Shown here one piece after another: positions 33,152 through 40,509 of a stretch of DNA of 40,509 nt. A program made the translations under genes and the position numbers. Location of the stretch: assembly GCA_029379215.1 (NCBI GenBank), contig JAQYWO010000043.1, forward strand, positions 1 to 40,509. The letters run 5' to 3'. Origin of the DNA: Rhizonema sp. PD37. GTDB lineage: Bacteria > Cyanobacteriota > Cyanobacteriia > Cyanobacteriales > Nostocaceae. The notes below the pieces were generated by a model. It was not told the origin of the DNA and ran no database searches. It worked only from the letters and a program-made list of their open reading frames with translations. Position 1 is the first letter of the stretch. Each line of letters opens with the position of its first letter.

Positions 33152-34096
33152 ATGAAAGGCAGGAGAAAAGCAAGTTTATTGAGCTTCATTAGCTCAATGG
33201 CTCAGGTGGCAAATTGCAGTAGAATCAAACGAAGGCAGAAATTTCAATCTTTACCAATGATTGGAATGTTAGTTTGTGTGCCTTTATTTGTTGGACTTCT
33301 TAGTGTAGTATCAGTGGCAGCGCCATCAAAAATTGCCCAAACTATCCCAGGAACTCCAAGAAGTTCGATTAACCGTCCTACCCTTAAAGTTGGTAGCCAA
33401 GGGGAGCCTGTTTCAGAACTTCAAGCAGCTTTGAAGCTTTTAGGATTTTACACAGGTACAGTGGATGGAGTGTACAATAATACTACAGCGACGGCTGTTT
33501 CCCGCTTTAAGCAAGCAGCAGGCTTGAATCCAGATGGCATTGTTGATGCAAGTACTTGGCAAAAACTCTTCCCGGCCGAAACAGTTGCCTCGTCTCCTAC
33601 CCCTTCACCAACTCCAAGTCAGTCTCCAACTTCTAACCCTGAACCAAAACCTGTAACATCGAAAACACCTAATAATTCTCGAGTTGTCAATTCCAAACCC
33701 GAACCAAAACCTGCTGCCACACGGACGACAACCGCCACTTCACAGAATACGTCCATACAACAATCATCTTCCTCTGGTACTCAGCAAAACTCTAATTCTC
33801 AGTCAACAATTCGTCAGCAAACCACAAACACCCAACAAACGACACGCACTCCACAAACTCCAGCTATCCAGTACACTTCAGCCGGATTGCCAATTTTACG
33901 TAAGGGAATGCACGGTACAGAAGTTGTTAAATTGCAACAACGGCTGCAAAGGCTTGGTTTTTTTGATGGCAATATTGATGGAGACTTCGGCTTAAAAACA
34001 GAGGAAGCAGTGCAATCTGTACAAAAACGCTATAATCTAGAGCCTGATGGCGTCGCAGGCGGAGCAACTTGGGACATTCTTATGCGGCGACGCTAA
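33152..34096 (+). CDS. Exported protein with two peptidoglycan-binding domains
   Basis: 315 aa from ATG 33152. A hydrophobic export signal or anchor (PMIGMLVCVPLFVGLLSVV) follows about 43 basic residues. Then comes a first PG_binding_1 domain (LKVGSQGEPVSELQAALKLL, GFYTGTVDGVYNNTTATAV), a low-complexity Pro/Ser/Thr/Gln linker of about 110 aa, and a second domain (LRKGMHGTEVVKLQQRLQRL, FFDGNIDGDFGLKTEEAV, DGVAGGATWDILM). It would sit in the cell wall, with no catalytic domain. The frame is open from GTG 33032 (354 aa), but that would put 83 residues before the hydrophobic stretch. Either start leaves an unusually long N-terminus. It is 236 bp after the M16 pair and probably separate. Confidence 0.82.
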   Translation: MKGRRKASLLSFISSMAQVANCSRIKRRQKFQSLPMIGMLVCVPLFVGLLSVVSVAAPSKIAQTIPGTPRSSINRPTLKVGSQGEPVSELQAALKLLGFYTGTVDGVYNNTTATAVSRFKQAAGLNPDGIVDASTWQKLFPAETVASSPTPSPTPSQSPTSNPEPKPVTSKTPNNSRVVNSKPEPKPAATRTTTATSQNTSIQQSSSSGTQQNSNSQSTIRQQTTNTQQTTRTPQTPAIQYTSAGLPILRKGMHGTEVVKLQQRLQRLGFFDGNIDGDFGLKTEEAVQSVQKRYNLEPDGVAGGATWDILMRRR

Positions 34097-34194
34097 GTGC
34101 TACATTTCATAACTTAGGTATGAGTGTCAAATAGCTGTAATCAAGCCTCTACCTTTCTTTGTAACAAAAGAATTGCACTGCAAATGAGAGCGCA

Positions 34195-35562
34195 TTATAA
34201 TGACTGAACTTGCTGAACACTTTGCAAAGAGGGGAGTGGCTGGTTGCTAAAGTTAGGATGAAGAGCATCAATCTGGTGTGCTTTTTTTACGAGCCAATTA
34301 AATAAAAGATTGGCAAACTTTAATTGTCTAAAAATCGCCTGGGGATCTGCCAGATGAGTTTTTGGCAGCTGTTGTCCGATTTCTTTAAAGACTAACCCGA
34401 TCGGCACATTCAGTTCATTTTGGAGCTGAAGACAACGGGTGAATAGCGAACCGTAAGCCGCAATTAGTGAGCCGACTCCGCCTCGTGCCTGTCCCCAACC
34501 GATGAAATAAAGTCCTTTATAATCATCAAAAGAAGAGCCGCCATAGCATTGAACCACTGCTCCTTCAACACGCTGAAGTTCTGTTGGTAGGAACGGATAA
34601 GCCACGTGGTAACCTGTTGCACAAACGATCAAGTCAAATGCTTCTCGACTACCATCCACAAATTCAACATCCCAGCCATCAAGGCGACGCACGGCAGGTT
34701 TGGGAAGAATTCGCCCATGTTTTATATAGTAAGGCACCTCATTATTTAAAGTCGGGTGCTTGTCAAAAGGTCGATGGTTGGGTTGGGATAGACCATAATT
34801 AGAGTGTCCGCCAAAGGTTAGGTGTATAACTGCGGAAGCCGTAAGCCGCTGAAACCATTGTGGCATCCACCATTTTATTAAGTCAGCAGTTGGGACTCCT
34901 GCAAATGACTTGGGGATGAACCACACTGATTCACGTATACTCAAAACACTCTTAGCCCCTACACGAGCCGCTTCTGCTGCCAAATCACAGGCAGAGTTTC
35001 CTCCACCGATGACTAAAACTCGTTTCCCTTGAAGCTGCTGTGGTTGTTTGTAATCTTTAGAATGGATAATTTCCCCATTAAATTCTCCCTCGAACTTGGG
35101 AAAACGTTTGCACCAGTGATGACCATTGCAGAGCAATACCCCTAGATAGGTACTTTGCTTTCCGTTGGCAAAAGTCACTTCCCAGAGATTATTTTCTACT
35201 GGTCGCACATAACTAACTGTACAATTAAGTTCAATATTTCCACGCAAGTCAAAATGATCTGCAAAGGCGTTCAAATAATCCCGCATGTTTTGAGCGCTGG
35301 GAAAGTCGGGATAATGATCGGGCATTGGAAAATGCGTAAATTGGGTAATCTTGCGTGACGATATAATGTGCGCAGTTTCATAAACACCGTGATACCAATT
35401 TCCGCCGATATCATCACTAGCATCAACTTGCTCGTAGGGTATATCAGCAGCTTTGAGTGCTTCAGCCATACCCAATCCGACAAAACCTGCCCCAATAATC
35501 AGATGTTTGTCAGTAGTATCACTATATAGCTGAACTTTACTATAACTATTCACCTTTTCCAC
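34195..35562 (-). CDS. Flavin-containing monooxygenase (FMO/BVMO-like)
   Basis: 455 aa. The FAD loop is LIIGAGFVGLGMAEAL (residues 21-36), and the NADPH loop is VLVIGGGNSACDLAAEAA. Between them is the FMO-identifying motif F-N-G-E-I-I-H-S-K-D-Y. LIVCATGYHVAYPF matches the ATGY motif. Cytosolic. Members oxygenate nitrogen, sulfur or ketone carbons, or carry out hydroxylation; the substrate is unknown. Its start overlaps the end of the short-chain dehydrogenase gene by 17 bp, so both are translated from one message and may act on the same compound (alcohol to ketone, then oxygenation). That pathway is inference. Confidence 0.88.
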   Translation of the reverse strand: MEKVNSYSKVQLYSDTTDKHLIIGAGFVGLGMAEALKAADIPYEQVDASDDIGGNWYHGVYETAHIISSRKITQFTHFPMPDHYPDFPSAQNMRDYLNAFADHFDLRGNIELNCTVSYVRPVENNLWEVTFANGKQSTYLGVLLCNGHHWCKRFPKFEGEFNGEIIHSKDYKQPQQLQGKRVLVIGGGNSACDLAAEAARVGAKSVLSIRESVWFIPKSFAGVPTADLIKWWMPQWFQRLTASAVIHLTFGGHSNYGLSQPNHRPFDKHPTLNNEVPYYIKHGRILPKPAVRRLDGWDVEFVDGSREAFDLIVCATGYHVAYPFLPTELQRVEGAVVQCYGGSSFDDYKGLYFIGWGQARGGVGSLIAAYGSLFTRCLQLQNELNVPIGLVFKEIGQQLPKTHLADPQAIFRQLKFANLLFNWLVKKAHQIDALHPNFSNQPLPSLQSVQQVQSL

Positions 35563-36370
35563 TTTTCACTCTCCTGACAAATGCATCATTAATCCGGTTC
35601 ACTATCTGAGGAAAATATCGTTTAAGAAGATGGGCTGTTTTAGCTGTCGCATCGGGAAAGACATGTAACTTGTTGTGAATTATTCCTTGAATCGTGGCAC
35701 GCATTACCTTAGCTGGATCGGTTGCCAAATTTTCTATAACGTCCAGGTTAACCTTAGAAAAACTTCCAAACCCTTGAGACTGGAGAATTGGGGTACGGCT
35801 AAAAAAGGGGTAAACAGCTGTGACTTTTACATTGTAGTCTTTTACTTCTTGGAAAAAGCATTCACTGAACCCACGTAAACCAAATTTGCTCGCGGTGTAA
35901 TGACTTAATCCAGGGAATCCACACCAGCCTGCCAACGATGAAATATTCACAATGTGGCCCTGTTGACGAGCAATCATATCAGTAGCGAATAAGGCACTTA
36001 AGCGTATCGGTGTCAGCAAGTTTATCTGCATGAGACGTTCTCCTGACTCAAGAGGAATTTCGTCCAGACGACCAGAGATTGCGATACCAGCGTTGTTAAT
36101 CAAAATATCAATGGGGATATTAAGTGCTTTCACCTGACGATAAAGAATTTCACATCCAGAGTTGTTAGAAAGATCGTTACTTAGGCAAGCTAGTACCTCA
36201 CCAGTTGCCACTTGGCGCTGAATGACTTCAACTCGTTGACGCAGAACAGCTTCATCCAAATCCGTTAAAATCAGTCGGCTACCAGCCTGTAACAACTGTC
36301 GCGTCAATTCTTGTCCAAACCCACCACTGGCACCAGTAATCAGGACAACTGCCTTATTTAACTGGGTCAT
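35546..36370 (-). CDS. Short-chain dehydrogenase/reductase
   Basis: 274 aa classical SDR: cofactor loop TGASGGFG (12-19), NNAG (92-95), catalytic Ser144 (NISSLAG), Tyr158 and Lys162 (HYTASKFGLRG). Asp37/Asp39 in ILTDLDE follow strand two. An acidic residue at this place usually selects NAD(H), but specificity is not certain. The C-terminus (TAKTAHLLKRYFPQIVNRIN) resembles the membrane-associated lipid or retinol-type SDRs. First gene of a two-gene operon with the flavin monooxygenase (17 bp overlap). The promoter must lie in the AT-rich region above 36371. Confidence 0.88.
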   Translation of the reverse strand: MTQLNKAVVLITGASGGFGQELTRQLLQAGSRLILTDLDEAVLRQRVEVIQRQVATGEVLACLSNDLSNNSGCEILYRQVKALNIPIDILINNAGIAISGRLDEIPLESGERLMQINLLTPIRLSALFATDMIARQQGHIVNISSLAGWCGFPGLSHYTASKFGLRGFSECFFQEVKDYNVKVTAVYPFFSRTPILQSQGFGSFSKVNLDVIENLATDPAKVMRATIQGIIHNKLHVFPDATAKTAHLLKRYFPQIVNRINDAFVRRVKSGKGE

Positions 36371-36975
36371 ATTCCTGTTCCAAATTATTAATTGTTTTTA
36401 TTACGGAATCAGTTTTTATATTAGAGTTTGCTTTAAGTCAAGCAATATGTGTAGCAAATTTATCCAGGTATTAACATCTGGCTCTACCTAAGAGTAGAGA
36501 TAACTTACACAATCTCATATTTATTTTATTCCCTCAGCTATAAGGTTTAGATACTAGTTACTGGTAGTATCAGGTGGAAAATCAAAAATAAAACCTTGTT
36601 TGAGGTAAAAATTATTCAAAACGATAATCTATGTAATTCTCTCTCTCTGCTTTTGGCAATGGTCACTGCATTCAATTATTGTAACTAGAATACACAAAAT
36701 TAACTAGAGAAATCCGGTTTTATTTCTGAAAGAGTTTTTCAGCTTTAAGTTTACCTTATAAGCATTTGAGTCTCAGTGTACGTTCAAACTTCAAATAGGA
36801 ATCCTATATATGGGCAGCTAATTCAATTAGGAGTTATAAACGCTTAAAGCAAAATCTTTTTTTAGATTACAGCAAAATCCAGGAACGAGCAATTTTGAAA
36901 ATTAGATAGTTCATAGTAGTGGAATTAAAGCTAACCAGTAGATTAATTAAAAGTAAAAGGGAGGAGTTTTAAATC
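36371..36975. other. 600-bp AT-rich region between divergent genes
   Basis: Upstream region of the minus-strand SDR/FMO operon and of the plus-strand gene at 36976. No coding frame, repeat family or clear structured element was recognised. A strong ribosome-binding site for the plus-strand gene lies at its right end. Confidence 0.45.
36959..36967 (+). promoter_or_regulatory. Strong Shine-Dalgarno site
   Basis: AGGGAGGAG lies 8 bases before ATG 36976. It is the best ribosome-binding site in the window and fixes the start of the following gene. Confidence 0.8.
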
Positions 36976-37488
36976 ATGGCTGAAGCTGAAAAAAAAGATA
37001 GCGCTACTGGTAATGTATCAATGAGAACAGACTTAATGGAACGACTTTGGGATGCAAAAGTCGTCCTCGGTCTTGCACTAGGTGCTGTGTTAGTTCACGG
37101 TTATTATGGAACAAAGGATGCTGTTTTGTATCCTGGTATTATGAGTACAACGCAGATAACTCACAATCCCAAACAAGTTCTTGGTAAAACTGTGACAGTT
37201 AGAAGTAAACCAATTAAAAAAATAGGTTTCAGTTCTTTTATCGTAAGTGATAAGCAGTTGTTGGGGGGTGAACCTGTTGTGGTTGTGAATGCTTCTGGTG
37301 AACCTTTTGAATTACCTACTAATAAGAAGACGGAAGTTCAAGTGACAGGTCAAGTTCGTAGATTAATCATTCCACAAATTGAGAAAGAGTACAATTTAAG
37401 CTTACAAGAGAAATCTTATAAAAATTACAGGAACAAACCTGCGATTATCGCTAAGTCGATTGAGATCGCACCTCCTGAAAAGTATTGA
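36976..37488 (+). CDS. Small membrane-anchored protein, OB-fold-like, unknown function
   Basis: 170 aa. A polar N-terminus of about 28 residues (MAEAEKKDSATGNVSMRTD) precedes a hydrophobic segment (VVLGLALGAVLVHGYY), probably an anchor rather than a cleaved signal. The rest is beta-rich: LGKTVTVRSKPIKKIGFSSF, LLGGEPVVVVNASG, TEVQVTGQVRRL, and ends IAKSIEIAPPEKY. The pattern of a protein that asks for V.G.V..I and ends in I.AKSI recalls small OB-fold domains. Not recognised by name; I recall similar cyanobacterial conserved hypotheticals. The very strong ribosome-binding site suggests it is well expressed. Confidence 0.65.
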   Translation: MAEAEKKDSATGNVSMRTDLMERLWDAKVVLGLALGAVLVHGYYGTKDAVLYPGIMSTTQITHNPKQVLGKTVTVRSKPIKKIGFSSFIVSDKQLLGGEPVVVVNASGEPFELPTNKKTEVQVTGQVRRLIIPQIEKEYNLSLQEKSYKNYRNKPAIIAKSIEIAPPEKY

Positions 37489-37562
37489 GTTAGCGTTCAG
37501 CTATTATCGGGTGCGCAGTTGCCTGTGCAAGTTCAGGAGTGCTGAATAACCCCATAGATAAA

Positions 37563-37685
37563 CTAATGGTTTACGTCATTAATTTTAAGGAATCCGTAGT
37601 GAGCGATTTATCGCTCACTTTTAAGCACTAAAGTGCTTACTACGAACTTTTATAACCCATTAAAACTAATGAAACGCACCACTAG
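37563..37685 (+). repeat. MITE-like element, copy 2 (123 bp)
   Basis: Left arm from 37563 (CTAATGGTTTACG, then TCATTAATTTTAAGG) and right arm to 37685 (CCATTAAAACTAATGAAAC, then CCACTAG) are imperfect inverted repeats. The core GTAGTGAGCGATTTATCGCT is followed by AAGCACTAAAGTGCTTACTA. Compared with 20034-20151, the core is in the opposite orientation and the termini are alike. It lies in the 336-bp gap between two genes. Confidence 0.7.
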
Positions 37686-37824
37686 TGTAGATTGGAGTCA
37701 GGACGCATTATTTCGTGTGGCATTTAAGTAAATGAATGTTTTTTTCTTCCATGCCTGTATATTGGGGCTTCAAACATGAGTGTGCGCTCGTTCAGTTAAT
37801 TTTACTTTTTACGAGCGCATGATC

Positions 37825-38841
37825 TCACTTTTTTGGTAACGAAGACCAAATAGGCAGTTGATTAACTTTCTGTAGAGTTAATTCTGCATAACTAGTTTTG
37901 TTAGTGCTTATAGCTGTTCCAAAGTAGCCCTCATTTCCGTCATGAGTGTGAGGACCACTGCTAACGACAGTATAACGCCCTTGTAGACCAGCTTGGTTAA
38001 AAGGAGAAGCAACCGTCCAAGGCCAGCGCGAAGCAAATAGAATGGCTGTGATGTCCTCAACCCAATCGCGATCGCCACGAAGGTGATACACATGATGAAC
38101 CACATCGAAACCACTTTCACCATCAAAGCTTCCGCCAACAGAAACGACAATTAACTGAGCATTCAGCCATCGATCCAAGTAGTCAGCAGCGCCTAGGGCA
38201 ACTTGTGCTCCTCCACTACTACCAATTAGAATCACTTTCAGGGGTTGCTGCTGGGATTTGGGTAGAGGATGTGCAGCATTCATCCGCTCAACGATCGCTT
38301 TCGCAGTTCCTTGATTATATATAGGACCGTAACGATTGTCGGCGGAAATTGCGAATCGCCAGAGATTGCGAATTTTAATCAGAACATTCGCATTCTTCAA
38401 CCAGCCATCTGCGTTTTCTACAGCACGCCACAAAGGAGCCAGCAGCCTATTCCCTCCCAAACCAAGGTTAGCGGCTGAATACGGAAAGACATCTTGAACG
38501 ATCGCACAATTAGGATGAACTTGCTCCAAGCGATCCAAAAAAAATTTCTCACCTTTGGTTAATTGGTCGCCAGAAAAATCTCCCACACCTGGTAGGAATA
38601 TAATATAGCAGTCAATTTTACCCTGGCTCGTAACCTCACCAGAGCGATCGCTTAATGGTAAATTAATTGTCTCTTGGTTTAACCCCAAAATTTCCGTACC
38701 TTGATGCAGCCACCATACTAAAGTTCCCACAGGCGCAACAGTGCCCCAGATCAGAAGTATCACTCCTGCCAAAATGAGCAGTCTTAAGGTTTCACTTTGC
38801 AGCCATTGAAATATTTGCAGGGTAAACTTAAGCATCTTCAA
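37825..38841 (-). CDS. Membrane-anchored alpha/beta-hydrolase-like protein
   Basis: 338 aa. An N-terminal membrane segment (about 20-45, LRLLILAGVILLIWG and following) is followed by an outside domain. IDCYIIFLPGVGDFSGD resembles the first strand and oxyanion turn. VILIGSSGGAQVALGAADYL holds the nucleophile elbow G-S-S-G-G with Ser209. A late histidine cluster SGPHTHDGNEGYFG is a candidate for the catalytic His. Substrate and biological role are unknown; I do not recognise a named family. It is divergent from the Yip1-type gene (gap 38842-38905), so the two may share a control region. Confidence 0.65.
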   Translation of the reverse strand: MKMLKFTLQIFQWLQSETLRLLILAGVILLIWGTVAPVGTLVWWLHQGTEILGLNQETINLPLSDRSGEVTSQGKIDCYIIFLPGVGDFSGDQLTKGEKFFLDRLEQVHPNCAIVQDVFPYSAANLGLGGNRLLAPLWRAVENADGWLKNANVLIKIRNLWRFAISADNRYGPIYNQGTAKAIVERMNAAHPLPKSQQQPLKVILIGSSGGAQVALGAADYLDRWLNAQLIVVSVGGSFDGESGFDVVHHVYHLRGDRDWVEDITAILFASRWPWTVASPFNQAGLQGRYTVVSSGPHTHDGNEGYFGTAISTNKTSYAELTLQKVNQLPIWSSLPKK

Positions 38842-38905
38842 ACAGAGTAAAGTTGAAGAAGGACTGGTGGTGGTTCAAATATAACCCGATTTGGTTAAGT
38901 TTCTC

Positions 38906-39514
38906 ATGGATCAGAACCTGCGAGAGGAAATGAGCGAAAATGACAAGTTAAAGCAGGGTTTATTTAAAACACTGAGTAACGCCTTGGTTTTGGATGCCAG
39001 TCTTTATGAAAATGCTCGCAATACGCCAAAAACTCATCGGTTAGCCTTAACTATTGTGATTTTGGCAGCACTTTCTCATGCTTTGGGAAGCGCTGTTATT
39101 TTGTTAATCAATCTTGCTACTATACCAGAACTCCTAGTAACGCTTGTGATTGATGCCCTCTGGTTGATAGCGGGGTATTACTTTTGGACGTTCACTATTT
39201 GGAAGGTTGGGCAATGGCTGAAGCCAATCGATCCCACCTACAGTGACTTACTCAGTCCAATTGGCTTTGCTTATGCACCGCAAGTGCTGAATTTCTTAAC
39301 TCTAATTCCTTTATTAGGGCGCTCCATTGAGCTGATATTAGCAGCATGGAGTCTATTGGCAGTGATTGTGGCAGTCCGCCAAGGGTTAGATATTACCACT
39401 CGTAAGGCAGCATTCATCTGTTTGATTGGTTGGCCTTTGATTCAGATTGCGATCGGTTTAGTGCAAGTTTTGGAACAACAATTGTTTACCAAAGGTGTAG
39501 GGGCTGTGTATTAA
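38906..39514 (+). CDS. Yip1-family multi-pass membrane protein
   Basis: About 202 aa from ATG 38906 (MDQNLREEMSEND). Upstream TTG 38891 in the same frame is less likely. Five hydrophobic segments: about 48-70 (LALTIVILAALSHALGSAV), 75-95, 125-145, 147-160 and 175-195. The Yip1-like motif region FWTFTIWKVGQWL..P..SDLLSPIGFAYAPQVL lies in the middle. Bacterial Yip1-type proteins are of unknown function. Divergent from the hydrolase-like gene. Confidence 0.78.
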   Translation: MDQNLREEMSENDKLKQGLFKTLSNALVLDASLYENARNTPKTHRLALTIVILAALSHALGSAVILLINLATIPELLVTLVIDALWLIAGYYFWTFTIWKVGQWLKPIDPTYSDLLSPIGFAYAPQVLNFLTLIPLLGRSIELILAAWSLLAVIVAVRQGLDITTRKAAFICLIGWPLIQIAIGLVQVLEQQLFTKGVGAVY

Positions 39515-39714
39515 AAAACACTAGTAATTTTTGGCTCGAACTTCTATACTCGCCGTCGGTGTATGTACTTCACCAATACTATTCAAAGATGTAGTAAAGT
39601 CTTGATTTACCTCCAATTAAAGCCCAGATTTAATTCTCAAATCTCTATATGTAAGTAAGTTGGCGGTAAAAAACATGATTATGTAAAGAAAAGTAAAGTC
39701 GATAAAATTATTAC

Positions 39715-39776
39715 GTAGTAAGCGCTTTAGCGCTGTAGACGCGGAGCGGCTTCAAAGCAGAAGTAGCGCTTACTAC
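39715..39776. repeat. Inverted repeat GTAGTAAGCGCT family
   Basis: GTAGTAAGCGCT (39715-39726) and AGCGCTTACTAC (39765-39776) are perfect 12-bp arms. The interior contains GTAGACGCGGAGCGGCTTC, another common repeat module. The ends resemble the core of the MITE-like element at 37563 (CTTACTACGAAC). It lies in the 346-bp gap before the last gene; a fragment of the AAGTAGGTTGGCGC repeat lies at about 39656. Confidence 0.7.
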
Positions 39777-39860
39777 GAACTTTCATTTATTTATGCCGAC
39801 TTACCTAGAATATTGCTCAGTTTGCTAAAATTATGTAGTAATCGCATAATTCAAACAATT

Positions 39861-40454
39861 ATGAGTTACGGAGATTTTAGTTTCACTGAAGTTTTAGATA
39901 GTTTTAACTTAATCACTGAAGAAAGTGAAGGTATTTTTAGTGATAGCAAACCTAAAGAGCTTAGCTCCTTATATAAGCAAACACTAGCTGATTATTTAAA
40001 ATTTGTAAGTTTATCAAGTAGCGAAAAGCTTCGGTCAGAAGCATTGGTTTTTCCGTTACTTGCTGAACTAGTAAAATCTGCACCAACTCAATTAAATATT
40101 TTTTCAGGCTCTGATTTCACAGTTGACCCAAGTCGTGGATTAAATGGACGTTGTGACTTTCTCATCACCAAATCACCAGAAATTTTAGCTATTAGGTCGC
40201 CAGTAATTGTAGTGGTAGAAGCTAAAAAAAGTGACCTGGGCGAAGGATTAGGTCAATGTTTAGCAACAATGGTAGCAGCACAGATATTTAACGGTGACCC
40301 GATGCACCCGGTACTAGGGACAATAACAACAGGTACTGTTTGGATATTTTTATTATTAGAAAACAATGTAGTAAAAATAGATTTTACAGAATACTCAATT
40401 AAGCAAGCAGATATCATCTTAGGGATACTCAGTTCAGTGATTGTTAAACCTTGA
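39861..40454 (+). CDS. Small PD-(D/E)XK nuclease-like protein (paralogue 2)
   Basis: 197 aa from ATG 39861, chosen because MSYGDFSFTEV aligns with MAYSDFTTVSR of the protein at 2189-2794. An in-frame ATG at 39813 would add 16 residues not shared with it. Core motifs: GLNGRCDFLITKSP (Asp), VVVEAKKSDLGEGLGQCLAT (Glu, Lys, Gln), MVAAQIFNGD. It is clearly homologous along the whole length to the first copy, with about half the residues alike by eye. Cytosolic; function unknown, nuclease-like fold inferred. It lies at the window edge, 37 kb from its paralogue and on the opposite strand. Confidence 0.75.
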   Translation: MSYGDFSFTEVLDSFNLITEESEGIFSDSKPKELSSLYKQTLADYLKFVSLSSSEKLRSEALVFPLLAELVKSAPTQLNIFSGSDFTVDPSRGLNGRCDFLITKSPEILAIRSPVIVVVEAKKSDLGEGLGQCLATMVAAQIFNGDPMHPVLGTITTGTVWIFLLLENNVVKIDFTEYSIKQADIILGILSSVIVKP

Positions 40455-40509
40455 AATGCTTCTTAAGGTAATTATAAAAGAAAGAGTAAGTGTATATTGA
40501 GTATTATTT

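Overview
The window looks like chromosome from a filamentous, probably Nostocales-type cyanobacterium. More than twenty HIP1 octamers (GCGATCGC) occur in it. So do heptamer tandem repeats, several families of short palindromic or MITE-like repeats, XisH/XisI remnants, a 6S RNA downstream of purK, and cyanobacterium-typical families (DUF4112, Uma2, DUF104, UPF0175, lumenal-type pentapeptide protein). No tRNA, rRNA, CRISPR array, prophage or intact insertion sequence was seen.

Layout. 0.5-2.1 kb: an AAA-like ATPase whose C-terminal nuclease-like part is frameshifted at a 35-bp double-hairpin repeat. 2.2-4.3 kb (minus): a small PD-(D/E)XK-like protein, the ribosome-assembly GTPase RbgA and a VOC protein. 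4.9-7.5 kb: an exported serine beta-lactamase-like hydrolase and class I FBP aldolase FbaB. 7.6-19.5 kb: an accessory region dense in toxin-antitoxin (TA) genes, interleaved with aspC, a GT2-TPR glycosyltransferase and an S41 processing protease. Two TA pairs look intact (Phd/PIN and UPF0175/DUF3368-PIN). The others are damaged: HigBA by a nonsense codon and a truncated toxin, HicBA by loss of hicA, DUF104/VapC by a toxin frameshift, plus a second broken DUF104 copy, a UPF0175 scrap, and a fusion of a small antitoxin-like protein to the tail of XisH in front of a frameshifted xisI. 20.3-26 kb: a conserved membrane protein, threonine synthase, coiled-coil proteins, a DUF4112 membrane protein and an alpha/beta hydrolase, followed by 1.2 kb of repeats and AT-rich sequence. 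27.2-30.2 kb: a VapB/CHAT chimeric remnant, a lumenal-type pentapeptide protein overlapping purK, then 6S RNA with promoter, closing stem and terminator. 30.3-34.1 kb: a tandem M16 peptidase pair (one with HxxEH, one without) and an exported peptidoglycan-binding protein. 34.2-36.4 kb (minus): a short-chain dehydrogenase overlapping a flavin monooxygenase. 37-40.5 kb: a small membrane-anchored protein, a membrane alpha/beta-hydrolase-like protein, a Yip1-type membrane protein and a second PD-(D/E)XK-like protein, paralogous to the one at 2.2 kb.

How it fits together. Housekeeping genes (rbgA, fbaB, aspC, thrC, purK, 6S RNA, the S41 protease, the M16 pair) sit as islands in a background shaped by small repeats and TA turnover. 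Small palindromic repeats lie exactly at two gene lesions, at 1818-1852 and 27316-27349, and the two elements are relatives of each other. I found no convincing complete new system. The best leads are these gene-breaking and gene-fusing repeats, the paralogous nuclease-like pair, and the chimeric XisH-tailed gene.
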